A stretch of 5,508 bases of DNA, from NCBI GenBank assembly GCA_955652455.1, contig CATPBU010000103.1:1-5508 (forward strand), given 5' to 3'. The number at the start of each line of letters is the position of its first letter. The first letter of the stretch is position 1. Origin of the DNA: Candidatus Dormiibacterota bacterium. GTDB lineage: Bacteria > Chloroflexota > Dormibacteria > UBA8260. The notes under the pieces were generated by a model. It was not told the DNA's origin. It made no database searches and worked only from the letters and a program-made list of their open reading frames with translations. Below are positions 1 through 5,508 of the stretch, in pieces. The position numbers and the translations under genes are program-made.

Positions 1-1
1 G

Positions 2-1420
2 GAGGCGACGCGTCACCACGCCCACGCCGACGCCGCGCAACTCTACGCGCGGGCCATCGAACACGCCGCCGACGGCGCCGAACGTGGTCGCCTGCTCTGC
101 CTCTGGGGCGAGGCCGGTCACCGAGCCGGAGACGCCGCGAATGCGGAGGAGCGGCTGGAGCGCGGGGTGACAATGCTCGAGCAGCACGGCGATCACCTGG
201 AGGCAGCACGCCATCGGCTGAGCCTTGGTCGCTGCCGCTGGGAACGCTCTCAGCATCAGCGGGCGCGCCATGAGTACGAACTGGCGCGGCAGGCCCTCGA
301 GGTGGCCGGGCCGAGCGAGGAGTTGGCCACTGCGTACGTGCGGCTCTCGAGCCTGCACACCTATCAGCTCGAGTTCGCGGATGCGGAGGAATTGGCTGCC
401 TGCGCCGCAGACATCGCGGAACGGGCTGATGCCACCAGCGCGCGCATCGCAGCTGCGCTGTGGCTGGGCTCCGCGCAGTGCGACCAGGGGCGCCGCGATG
501 AGGGTTTGGTCCACCTGCATCACGCATTTGACGAGGCGACGGCCCTCGAGCTGCACGACCTCGCCGGACAAGCCCTCAGCAACACCCTGAGCGTGCTCGA
601 GTCGTACGGACGCGTCGCCGAGTGTGCGCCGCTGCTCGAGCTGTACCGGGAGCGCAGGCAGGATCCGTGGACGGAGATGATGGCCGCGTACTACGCCGGC
701 TGGCTCCACCTTTGGGCAGCCGAGTTGGACACCGCCGTGGCCTCCATCGAGCACCTCAACCGGCTTGCCGATCAGTACGGCACACGAACACCACTCTCAT
801 GGGGTCGAGGCGTGCTCTCGGTGATTCTCAGCGAGCTTGGTCGCTTCGACGAGGCCAGACTCCTGGTCCCCGACTTGAACGACGAGCTCGAGCGCCAAGA
901 ACTCGCCGAACAGTGGTGGGAGATCCTGCGATTCCGGCTGGCCACGCAGGACGTCAGCGGTGCAGTCGAGGTGGCCGAGCGCGTGCTGCCGTCCGCCTGG
1001 TGGGCAGCGGGGACCGCTCTCCCCGACGCTGCGGTGGAAGCGCTGCTGGCGGCGGGACGCAACGACGACGCCGCCCGGTTGGTCGACGATGTCGGCGCGC
1101 AGCAACGGGGTCGGATGAACGTCGCACATCTGCACCGGTCGCGCGGACGCCTTGCGCTGGCAACGGGCGACGCCGCTTCGGCGACAGTTCACCTCGCTGC
1201 CGCCGAGGATGGCTTTCGGGCCGGAGGCTACCGACTCGAGGTGCTGCGGACGCGACTGTTGCAGACGCAGTCGCTGATCACCAACGGTAACCCGACCGCG
1301 GCTGAGGCCGCGGTCCAGCGACTCGTTGCCGACAGCATCGCCTGCGGCGCGCTGACCATCGCCGCCGTTGCAGCCACGCTGGCCGAGACGGTATCCGCTG
1401 GACGCGCCGGCGAGCGCTGA
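2..1420 (+). CDS. TPR-repeat protein, C-terminal part (5' end outside window); probably the helical tail of a large AAA-ATPase/cyclase- or LuxR/AfsR-type regulator
   Basis: The reading frame is open from base 2 to the TGA at 1418-1420 with no stop, giving 472 visible residues, so the gene starts upstream of the window. A GTG at 167 could be mistaken for a start, but the 55 codons before it have the same helical, A/E/L/R-rich composition and continue the repeats. The whole fragment consists of degenerate TPR-like helix pairs of about 35-40 residues. Examples are LCLWGEAGHRAGDAANAEE, LSLGRCRWERSQHQRARHEY, LGSAQCDQGRRDEGLVHL, SVILSELGRFDEARLLV and GRLALATGDAASATVHL. Such tails are typical of large actinobacterial proteins that carry a nucleotide-binding P-loop domain, with or without a cyclase or DNA-binding domain, and the TPR part serves in protein interaction or signal sensing. 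No Walker motif is visible here, and the C-terminus (ending AGRAGER) has no LuxR-type helix-turn-helix. A LuxR regulator with a C-terminal HTH is therefore unlikely. The exact family cannot be fixed without the upstream part. There is no signal peptide or membrane segment in the visible portion, so it is probably cytoplasmic. Confidence 0.85.
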   Translation, partial: EATRHHAHADAAQLYARAIEHAADGAERGRLLCLWGEAGHRAGDAANAEERLERGVTMLEQHGDHLEAARHRLSLGRCRWERSQHQRARHEYELARQALEVAGPSEELATAYVRLSSLHTYQLEFADAEELAACAADIAERADATSARIAAALWLGSAQCDQGRRDEGLVHLHHAFDEATALELHDLAGQALSNTLSVLESYGRVAECAPLLELYRERRQDPWTEMMAAYYAGWLHLWAAELDTAVASIEHLNRLADQYGTRTPLSWGRGVLSVILSELGRFDEARLLVPDLNDELERQELAEQWWEILRFRLATQDVSGAVEVAERVLPSAWWAAGTALPDAAVEALLAAGRNDDAARLVDDVGAQQRGRMNVAHLHRSRGRLALATGDAASATVHLAAAEDGFRAGGYRLEVLRTRLLQTQSLITNGNPTAAEAAVQRLVADSIACGALTIAAVAATLAETVSAGRAGER

Positions 1421-1437
1421 CCCTCTGCAGACGACAG

Positions 1438-1455
1438 GTCCGTACGTCCGCGGAC
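1438..1455 (+). other. Inverted repeat just after the TPR gene (possible weak terminator or protein site)
   Basis: GTCCG at 1438-1442 can pair with CGGAC at 1451-1455. The second half also forms a perfect 10-base palindrome, GTCCGCGGAC (1446-1455). GTCCG is directly repeated at 1438 and 1446. The element begins 18 bases after the TPR gene stop. There is no T-run after it, so it is not a classical rho-independent terminator. In GC-rich DNA a 10-base palindrome can occur by chance. Confidence 0.25.
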
Positions 1456-1525
1456 AGACGCTCCCGGCTGCTGAGCGCATGCTGCGGGCTCGGCCGCCTC
1501 CGCACCGACGAGCATCCCCGGTGAC

Positions 1526-1543
1526 AACACTGCTTCAAGTGTT
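1526..1543 (+). terminator. Possible weak terminator hairpin between the TPR gene and the small membrane-protein gene
   Basis: AACACT (1526-1531) and AGTGTT (1538-1543) are perfectly complementary around a 6-base loop, and the 3' arm runs into two further T residues (TTTT at 1542-1545). The stem is only 6 bp and AT-rich, so it is weak. It is nevertheless the only A/T-rich patch in a very GC-rich intergenic region, and it lies between two plus-strand genes, where a terminator would be expected. Confidence 0.3.
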
Positions 1544-1590
1544 TTCCCGCGGCCAGCACGAGGGCGGGACGCCGGGAGGTGCTCGAGAGC

Positions 1591-1773
1591 ATGGAAGGGC
1601 CCGTGGTCGCGCTGGTCGGCCAAGACGTATTGCGGTCGCGCTACCCGTCTCGCGTCTCAGCCCTGCAAAGCCATCGGCGGCGTCAGCGACTGCGGGCCTG
1701 GGGCACCATGCTGTCGGTGGTGATTGGCTGCATCTGGCTGGCCCTCGCCGTTGTAGGTGGCTTGGCCCACTGA
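1591..1773 (+). CDS. Small basic single-pass membrane protein, function unknown
   Basis: This predicts a 60-residue protein that I do not recognise. The ATG at 1591 is chosen because CGGGAGGT (1573-1580) is a strong ribosome-binding sequence 10 bases before it. A GTG at 1579 in the same frame would overlap that site. Residues 1-40 are polar and strongly basic, with a cluster SHRRRQRLRAWG. They are followed by one hydrophobic helix, MLSVVIGCIWLALAVVGGLA, ending two residues later at His then stop. Positive charges before the helix predict an N-terminus in the cytoplasm and a short C-terminal tail outside. Third codon positions are about 78% G/C, like the neighbouring genes, which supports real coding. 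The CYTH-CHAD start at 1823 lies 49 bases after the stop, and an alternative in-frame GTG for that gene at 1757 would overlap this ORF. The two genes are therefore probably co-transcribed. A role as a membrane anchor or partner for the downstream protein is only a guess. Confidence 0.5.
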   Translation: MEGPVVALVGQDVLRSRYPSRVSALQSHRRRQRLRAWGTMLSVVIGCIWLALAVVGGLAH

Positions 1774-1822
1774 TCCCGTGCCGCGCTCGGGCCGCCGCCA
1801 AGAGCGCCCCGGGACCCAAGCG

Positions 1823-3334
1823 ATGAGCCTCGAACGGGAGGCGAAGCTGAGCGCTGCAGCGGGTTTCCGGGTCCCGGCGATGGACGGGCTCATCGCGGGG
1901 GCAGTTGCAGTGACACGGCCGAGACTGGAGCTCGCGGCAACGTACTACGACAGCCCGGAACTCCAGCTCACCCGCTGGGACGTGACGCTGCGTCACCGGA
2001 CCGGCGAGCGCGGCCTCGCCTGGATGCTCAAGCTCCCCAGCGCCGCTGCCGGCCAGACTCTGGAACGCCAGGAGCTGAGGTTTGCGGGCGACGCTGCGGC
2101 CGTCCCGCCAGAGGCAGCTGACCTCGTCCGCGCGTACGTACGCGGCCGTCCGCTGATCCCGGTGGCGCGGCTGCACACGTCCCGTACGCCCATTGAGATT
2201 CTCGGGCCCGACGGAACTGTCCTCGCTGAGATCGCCGACGACGCCGTGTCAGTGCGCGAGGGACGGCGTGTCACCGGTCGGTTCCGTGAGATCGAGATCG
2301 AGATGAAGGAAGACAGCCGAAAAGCGCGTGACGTTGTCCGCGCAGCCGTGGCTCGCCTCACCGCAGCCGGCTGTCACGCTGATGGGCCGGTCCCCAAGGT
2401 GATCCGCGCTCTGGGCGCCGATGCGTTTCATCCTCCCGAGGTGGTGGTGTCCGACCTCGCGGCCAAGCCAGGGCCGGACGAGCTGGTCCGACATGCCATC
2501 GCCAAATCTGTGGTGCAACTCCTTCGGCGTGATGCGCTCGTGCGCCTCGGCGATGACGAGGAGGGCGTGCACAAGTTTCGCGTTGCGACGCGACGACTGC
2601 GCTCGGATCTCGGGACGTTCATTGGCTTCGTCATCGAAGGCAAGGCAGAGCGGGTCCGAGAGGAGCTGCGGTGGCTTGGCAAGGAGGTCGGCGGGTTGCG
2701 CGACAATCAAGTCCTCGCCGGTAACCTACAACGTGCAATCGAAGCCCTTCCTGCCGGCGACGCGTCCGTGGCACGTTCACTCCTGATGCGGCTTCAGCGC
2801 CAGGCACGAAACATCCGAGCGTCGATGCTCGCCGCGATGCGTACCGAGCGCTACGACCGCCTGCTCGATGAGCTGGTCAGCCTCGCCGGCCCGCAGCAAC
2901 CTCTCACCGAGGGCGGACGGCCGCACCGAGAGCGCGATGTCAGGGCGATGTACAGGCTTGTGCGCAAGCGCTGGCGACGGCTGGCCGCCGCAGTGGATGC
3001 GCTCGTCGACCACCCTCCGGATGCCGCGCTGCACGAGGTCAGGATCAAGGCCAAGCGATGCCGGTACGCCGCCGAGGCGCTGGCACCGATGGCGGGGAGG
3101 CGCGCGGCGCGCTTCGCGGTGGCCGTGAGCCGGCTGCAGACAGTTCTCGGCGAACACCAGGACACGGTCGTCGCGGAGAGGTGGCTAAGACGGGCCGCCG
3201 AGACCGTGCCGACCACCTGCCTCGTATCTGGTGAGCTGATCGCGCATGAGCTTGCCGAACGAGCCAGGTTGCGCTCCGCGTGGCCGTCGGTGTGGAAGAG
3301 CGTTTCCGCGGAGCGCCGGCGAAGTAACTTCTGA
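1823..3334 (+). CDS. CYTH-CHAD domain protein (triphosphate tunnel fold plus polyphosphate-binding helical domain)
   Basis: This predicts a 503-residue cytoplasmic protein, close to the usual length for CYTH-CHAD proteins. The N-terminal CYTH domain covers about residues 2-200. It begins with the signature ExExK motif (E4-R-E6-A-K8), followed by YYDSP (41-45), the basic strand LRHRTG with R57 and R59, K70, and the acidic strand E156-I-E158-I-E160. These residues line the tunnel that binds metal and triphosphate in this superfamily. The C-terminal CHAD domain covers about residues 218-490. It shows its conserved basic helices: HKFRVATRRLR (H250, R257, R258), LRDNQV (292-297), LHEVRIKAKRCRYAAE (H404, K409, K411, R412) and VLGEHQD (441-447). 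CHAD domains bind inorganic polyphosphate, so polyphosphate hydrolysis or binding is the likely role, but the exact substrate is not shown. The ATG at 1823 is chosen because the ExExK motif normally lies at the very N-terminus and GGGA (1811-1814) sits 8 bases upstream. An in-frame GTG at 1757 would add 22 proline- and arginine-rich residues with no ribosome site. It follows the small membrane-protein gene and ends 12 bases from the convergent dehydrogenase. Confidence 0.95.
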   Translation: MSLEREAKLSAAAGFRVPAMDGLIAGAVAVTRPRLELAATYYDSPELQLTRWDVTLRHRTGERGLAWMLKLPSAAAGQTLERQELRFAGDAAAVPPEAADLVRAYVRGRPLIPVARLHTSRTPIEILGPDGTVLAEIADDAVSVREGRRVTGRFREIEIEMKEDSRKARDVVRAAVARLTAAGCHADGPVPKVIRALGADAFHPPEVVVSDLAAKPGPDELVRHAIAKSVVQLLRRDALVRLGDDEEGVHKFRVATRRLRSDLGTFIGFVIEGKAERVREELRWLGKEVGGLRDNQVLAGNLQRAIEALPAGDASVARSLLMRLQRQARNIRASMLAAMRTERYDRLLDELVSLAGPQQPLTEGGRPHRERDVRAMYRLVRKRWRRLAAAVDALVDHPPDAALHEVRIKAKRCRYAAEALAPMAGRRAARFAVAVSRLQTVLGEHQDTVVAERWLRRAAETVPTTCLVSGELIAHELAERARLRSAWPSVWKSVSAERRRSNF

Positions 3335-3339
3335 CCGGC
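3315..3339. terminator. Candidate bidirectional terminator hairpin at the convergent gene junction
   Basis: GCCGG (3315-3319) pairs with CCGGC (3335-3339), and inside it GAAG (3321-3324) pairs with CTTC (3328-3331) around a TAA loop, leaving a 1x3 internal loop. The hairpin overlaps the last codons and the TGA of the CYTH-CHAD gene and lies 7 bases beyond the end of the dehydrogenase gene, so one structure could serve both converging transcripts. There is no T-run on either side and one arm is coding, so this is only a candidate. Confidence 0.35.
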
Positions 3340-3346
3340 TGGCACC

Positions 3347-4339
3347 TCACTGCGGGTGGACGAGAAGCACCGCGGCGCCGCGGACGTGACCGCTGCGCAG
3401 GTTGTCGAGCGCCGAATTCGCCTGGTCGAGCGCGTACGTTTCCGTTTCGGTGCGGATGGGGATGCGTGGTGCCAGCTGCAGAAACTCCTCTCCATCGCGG
3501 CGGGTCAGGTTGGCCACGGAACGGAGTGTCCGCTCCCCCCAGAGAATCGAGAAGGGAAACGAGGGTATGTCGCTCATGTGGATCCCGGCGCACACGACAG
3601 TGCCTCCCTTGGCTGTTGCCCGTAGGGCAGCGGGCACGAGCTCACCAACCGGGGCGAAGATGATCGCGGCATCCAGCTCCTCGGGGCCGTGTCTCAATGC
3701 GTCGCCTGCCCATTCGGCGCCGAGTTCCCTGGCAAACCGTTGAGCAGCGTCGTCTGCGTCTCTGGTGAAGGCGAAGATGCGCCGACCTTCGTGACGGGCG
3801 ACCTGGATGACGATGTGAGCCGCCGCGCCGAAGCCGTACAAGCCAAGTCGTTCGGCGTCACCAGCGGCCCGCAGTGAGCGGTAACCGATCAGACCGGCAC
3901 ACAGCAATGGTGCCGCCTGTATGTCTGGATAACCCGCCGGGATCTGAAAACAGAAGCGATGGTCCGCGACGCACAGCTCCGCGTACCCGCCGTCGCGGTT
4001 GTACCCCGTGAACTGCGCCGAACCGCAGAGGTTCTCGCGTCCGGAACGGCAGTAGCGACACTCACCGCACGTCCACCCCAGCCATGGCACGCCGACACGC
4101 TCGCCCACAGTGAGTCGTTCAACCCCGGGGCCGATCGCCAGCACACGACCGACCACCTGATGTCCAGGAATGAGCGGAAGTTTGGGCTCCGTGAGCTCGC
4201 CGTCGACGACGTGCAGATCGGTGCGGCAGATGCCGCAGGCGCTCACTTCGATGAGAACCTGCCCTGGGCCGAGCGCGGGATCCCGAGCATCACGTGGCTC
4301 AAGCGGCGTCCGGGTCGCCGAGAGGACCATGGCACGCAT
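3347..4339 (-). CDS. Zinc-dependent alcohol dehydrogenase (medium-chain dehydrogenase/reductase family)
   Basis: This predicts a complete 330-residue cytoplasmic NAD(P)-dependent oxidoreductase that interconverts alcohols and aldehydes or ketones. Residues 25-135 form the GroES-like catalytic domain. Catalytic-zinc ligands are C35 (in SACGICRTDLH), H60 (in PGHQVVG) and C147 (in PLLCAGLIGYRSL). The structural zinc site has the usual four cysteines C91, C94, C97 and C105 (TCGECRYCRSGRENLC). The Rossmann fold follows, with the glycine motif YGFGAAAHI (168-176) and FTRD (191-194) after the second strand. The ATG at 4337-4339 is chosen because AAGAAGG lies 8 bases upstream and MRAMVL is a typical family start. 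An ATG at 4394-4396 would add 19 residues without resemblance to the family. The usual Glu after the zinc-ligand His (GHE) is Gln here (GHQ). All zinc ligands are intact, so the enzyme should be active; substrate and coenzyme preference cannot be read from the sequence. It lies downstream of a small gene on the same strand and is separated from it by a strong hairpin. Confidence 0.95.
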   Translation of the reverse strand: MRAMVLSATRTPLEPRDARDPALGPGQVLIEVSACGICRTDLHVVDGELTEPKLPLIPGHQVVGRVLAIGPGVERLTVGERVGVPWLGWTCGECRYCRSGRENLCGSAQFTGYNRDGGYAELCVADHRFCFQIPAGYPDIQAAPLLCAGLIGYRSLRAAGDAERLGLYGFGAAAHIVIQVARHEGRRIFAFTRDADDAAQRFARELGAEWAGDALRHGPEELDAAIIFAPVGELVPAALRATAKGGTVVCAGIHMSDIPSFPFSILWGERTLRSVANLTRRDGEEFLQLAPRIPIRTETETYALDQANSALDNLRSGHVRGAAVLLVHPQ

Positions 4340-4440
4340 TTGGCGGACCTTCTTGGGGACGGCCGAACACTGAGCCCACGCGTCTGCCGAGCGCATGGTT
4401 ACCCGATTGTGGCGAGGCGGCTGGAGAGCAGGACGGGAGC

Positions 4441-4467
4441 GCGCTGCATCCAGCTTGGAAGCAGCGC
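4441..4467 (-). terminator. Strong GC-rich hairpin between the small gene and the dehydrogenase (terminator or attenuator)
   Basis: GCGCTGC (4441-4447) and GCAGCGC (4461-4467) pair perfectly. After one A-A mismatch, TCCA (4449-4452) pairs with TGGA (4456-4459), closing on a 3-base GCT loop. That gives 11 base pairs in a 27-base element. It begins 4 bases past the stop codon of the minus-strand small gene (4472-4474), the expected place for a terminator. No T-run follows on the minus strand, which is common for hairpin terminators in high-GC actinobacteria. If it is leaky it would set the level of dehydrogenase read-through. Confidence 0.55.
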
Positions 4468-4471
4468 CGGG

Positions 4472-4666
4472 CTATTTGAGATCAGGCAGGCGCAGGCGCT
4501 GCAAGGCGTGCTCCAGCCGGGCCAAGCTGTCCGCCCGGTGTGCCGCTTCATCCACCGCGCGCAGCATCTCAACCCGCGTCGGATAGCGGATCAGGTCGAG
4601 ATCCTCGTGCAGGTCGGCAAGCCACTGCGCCTGCTTCCGGTATGTCGGCGAGAGCCGTCCTTCCAT
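4472..4666 (-). CDS. Small charged helical protein, function unknown
   Basis: This predicts a 64-residue protein that I do not recognise. The composition is rich in Leu, Arg, Ala, Glu and Asp. Apart from a break at RYPTR, most of it (QWLADLHEDLDLI, then VEMLRAVDEAAHRADSL and LARLEHALQRLRL) looks like amphipathic alpha helix. There are no cysteines, signal peptide or membrane segment. Two starts are possible: ATG at 4664-4666, with G-rich GGGGGG and GGGG just upstream, or TTG at 4679-4681, adding five residues (MGGWG). The ATG is preferred. Third codon positions are about 80% G/C, matching the neighbours. Independent support comes from a good promoter just upstream (4698-4726) and a strong hairpin just after the stop, so the gene forms a compact transcription unit. 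A small regulatory or dimerising protein is conceivable, but nothing in the sequence fixes a function. Confidence 0.5.
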   Translation of the reverse strand: MEGRLSPTYRKQAQWLADLHEDLDLIRYPTRVEMLRAVDEAAHRADSLARLEHALQRLRLPDLK

Positions 4667-4697
4667 TCCCCAACCCCCCAAAACGTCTCCAAGCTCT

Positions 4698-4726
4698 AGG
4701 GTAGCGTTTGGCGCGATCGGTGTCTA
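4698..4726 (-). promoter_or_regulatory. Sigma-70-type promoter for the small minus-strand gene
   Basis: On the minus strand, TAGACA (4721-4726; five of six matches to TTGACA) is followed by a 17-base spacer and TACCCT (4698-4703), which fits the actinobacterial TAnnnT -10 pattern. Transcription would start near 4691, giving a leader of about 25 bases to the ATG at 4666 that begins close to GGAGA (4686-4690). Position and spacing are both what a housekeeping promoter should show. Confidence 0.55.
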
Positions 4727-4758
4727 TGACCCCGGGAGGGTGGTTCGCCCATCGATCT

Positions 4759-4798
4759 GCGCCGGTGGGTGACGCGCTGAACCTGGGCAACCCGGCGC
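4759..4798. other. Inverted repeat in the divergent intergenic region (possible operator or leader hairpin)
   Basis: GCGCCGG (4759-4765) and CCGGCGC (4792-4798) are perfect inverted repeats separated by 26 bases. They lie between the minus-strand promoter and the start of the plus-strand membrane-protein gene at 4828. The repeat could form a stem in the leader of the membrane-protein transcript or be a regulator site. I found no convincing plus-strand -35/-10 pair for that gene. A 7-base GC-only repeat can be chance in this composition. Confidence 0.25.
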
Positions 4799-4827
4799 CT
4801 GACGTGACAGACGATGATTAGGGCGAT

Positions 4828-5508
4828 GTGAGCCTGACCCGTCTCCGACATGTCCTATCCACCTTCCTGGGCTCCCCATGGGTGAGGCTGGCGGGCAGCG
4901 CGATCGCGGTGGCGGTGTTCATCCATGGGGTCGACCTGCCCAAGGCGCTGCAACTCTATGGGCATCTTGCCCCGGGCTGGACCGTCATCGCGGTGGGCCT
5001 TGCCGCACTCTCCGTCGTGGCCAGCGTCGCCGAGTGGGGAGTTCTGCTGCGCGGCTGCGGCCACCACCTGGACTGGAGCTTCCTCGGCTCCTGGTACCTC
5101 AAGGGGCTCTTCGTCAACCAGGTCGTACCGGCCGGCGTCGGTAGTGACGCGGTCCGCGCGCTCCGCTTGGGCGAGGTGACGGGACACGGCCCCATGGTGG
5201 CCTCGCTCCTGGCCAGCCGCATGGCCGGTACGCTGGCCATGTCCTGGTGGGCGCTGGCCGCTGCGGTCCTCGCGCGCGACCGTCTCAAGATCCTTGCAGT
5301 CACCGGTTTCGTCGTCTTCGCGGCGGCGATGATCGTCGCTTGGAGCTTGGCGCTCGTCTCCGACCTCGTTCGAGAGCGCATCCCGGACCGCTTCCACCTG
5401 GCCACAAGGATGGGCAATTTCCTCCATCCCCTGACCGGCGCCTTCGACAGCTACCGCGGTCGGCCAAACCACACCGTCGGGAGGAGCATCGCGGCCGGCA
5501 TCCTGGCC
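4828..5508 (+). CDS. YbhN/UPF0104-family integral membrane protein (lysylphosphatidylglycerol-synthetase transmembrane, flippase-like), N-terminal part
   Basis: The frame opens at GTG 4828 and runs without a stop through the last base, giving 227 residues of a protein truncated by the window edge. An in-frame TAG at 4819-4821 excludes any earlier start, and AGGG (4820-4823) lies 4 bases before the GTG. Hydrophobic segments fall at about residues 19-33, 51-70, 122-148 and 154-178, with another starting near 217. The family hallmark is the region around residues 86-135: LGSWYLKGLFVNQVVPAGVG, then SDAVRALRL and a hydrophobic helix containing SRMAGTLAM. This matches the conserved FxNQxLPxGVGGDxxR-type core of the transmembrane domain found in MprF and in stand-alone YbhN-like proteins. 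MprF's domain moves aminoacylated phospholipids across the membrane. Stand-alone members are thought to act in lipid or polyprenyl-lipid transport, with few substrates known. Whether a soluble synthetase domain follows cannot be seen. It is transcribed divergently from the small gene at 4472-4666. Confidence 0.9.
   Translation, partial: MSLTRLRHVLSTFLGSPWVRLAGSAIAVAVFIHGVDLPKALQLYGHLAPGWTVIAVGLAALSVVASVAEWGVLLRGCGHHLDWSFLGSWYLKGLFVNQVVPAGVGSDAVRALRLGEVTGHGPMVASLLASRMAGTLAMSWWALAAAVLARDRLKILAVTGFVVFAAAMIVAWSLALVSDLVRERIPDRFHLATRMGNFLHPLTGAFDSYRGRPNHTVGRSIAAGILA

Noticed and set aside
797..1480. Minus-strand open frame of 227 residues opposite the TPR gene
   Set aside because: The product is low in hydrophobic structure and matches nothing, and the opposite strand has continuous TPR-like coding. 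Long antisense frames are expected at this GC content.
1757..1822. Upstream GTG start for the CYTH-CHAD gene
   Set aside because: It would add 22 Pro/Arg-rich residues before the ExExK motif, has no ribosome site and overlaps the small ORF. The ATG at 1823 fits the family better, though coupling from 1757 is not excluded.
1535..2176. Long minus-strand open frame opposite the small membrane gene and the CYTH domain
   Set aside because: Shadow frame of high-GC coding sequence. Its product is Arg/Ala/Pro-rich with no family resemblance, and it overlaps the clearly real CYTH domain.
2287..2305. Short GAGATC-type tandem repeat inside the CYTH-CHAD gene
   Set aside because: It simply encodes the conserved alternating Glu-Ile strand (EIEIEM) of the CYTH domain.
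4397..4440. Possible -10 (CACAAT) on the minus strand as a separate dehydrogenase promoter
   Set aside because: The hexamer at the proper -35 distance (GTCCTG) is a poor match, so this is not called as a promoter.
3959..4699. Plus-strand open frame of 246 residues opposite the dehydrogenase and the small gene
   Set aside because: It covers the catalytic and structural zinc motifs of the dehydrogenase in antisense and shows no recognisable domain.
4855..5472. Minus-strand open frame of 205 residues opposite the flippase-like gene
   Set aside because: The product is Arg/Glu/Gly-rich and disordered-looking, while the plus strand encodes a recognisable YbhN-type membrane protein in the same place.

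Overview
The window is high-GC DNA (roughly two thirds G+C by eye). Its genes use mostly G or C at third codon positions and several GTG starts. The gene content is a TPR-rich regulator-type protein, a CYTH-CHAD protein, a zinc alcohol dehydrogenase and a flippase-like membrane protein. This suggests a chromosome segment from an actinobacterium (Actinomycetota). That assignment is an inference from composition and gene families; no marker gene is present. I see no tRNA, rRNA, CRISPR array, transposase or phage gene, and no stretch over 300 bases lacks a gene.

Layout: (1) 2-1420, plus strand: the C-terminal part of a large TPR-repeat protein whose start lies off the left edge. (2) 1421-1590: a short intergenic stretch with two small inverted repeats. 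(3) 1591-1773: a probable 60-residue basic protein with one membrane segment. It lies immediately upstream of (4) 1823-3334: a full-length CYTH-CHAD protein, a family tied to triphosphate and polyphosphate chemistry. (5) 3347-4339, minus strand: a complete zinc-dependent medium-chain alcohol dehydrogenase that converges on the CYTH-CHAD gene with only 12 bases between stop codons. A hairpin spans that junction. (6) 4472-4666, minus strand: a small charged, helical protein of unknown function. It has a good sigma-70-type promoter upstream (4698-4726) and a strong hairpin just after its stop codon (4441-4467), which separates it from the dehydrogenase. (7) 4828-5508, plus strand: the N-terminal 227 residues of a multi-membrane-span protein of the YbhN/lysylphosphatidylglycerol-synthetase transmembrane (UPF0104) family, running off the right edge.

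The likely transcription units are the small membrane protein with CYTH-CHAD (plus), the small helical protein with or without the dehydrogenase (minus), and the divergent flippase-like gene (plus). The CYTH-CHAD, dehydrogenase and flippase-like genes are ordinary housekeeping or accessory types and do not obviously form one pathway. I see no convincing new multi-gene system. The best leads are the two small ORFs, the hairpin between the small gene and the dehydrogenase, and the pairing of a one-span membrane protein with a polyphosphate-type protein.
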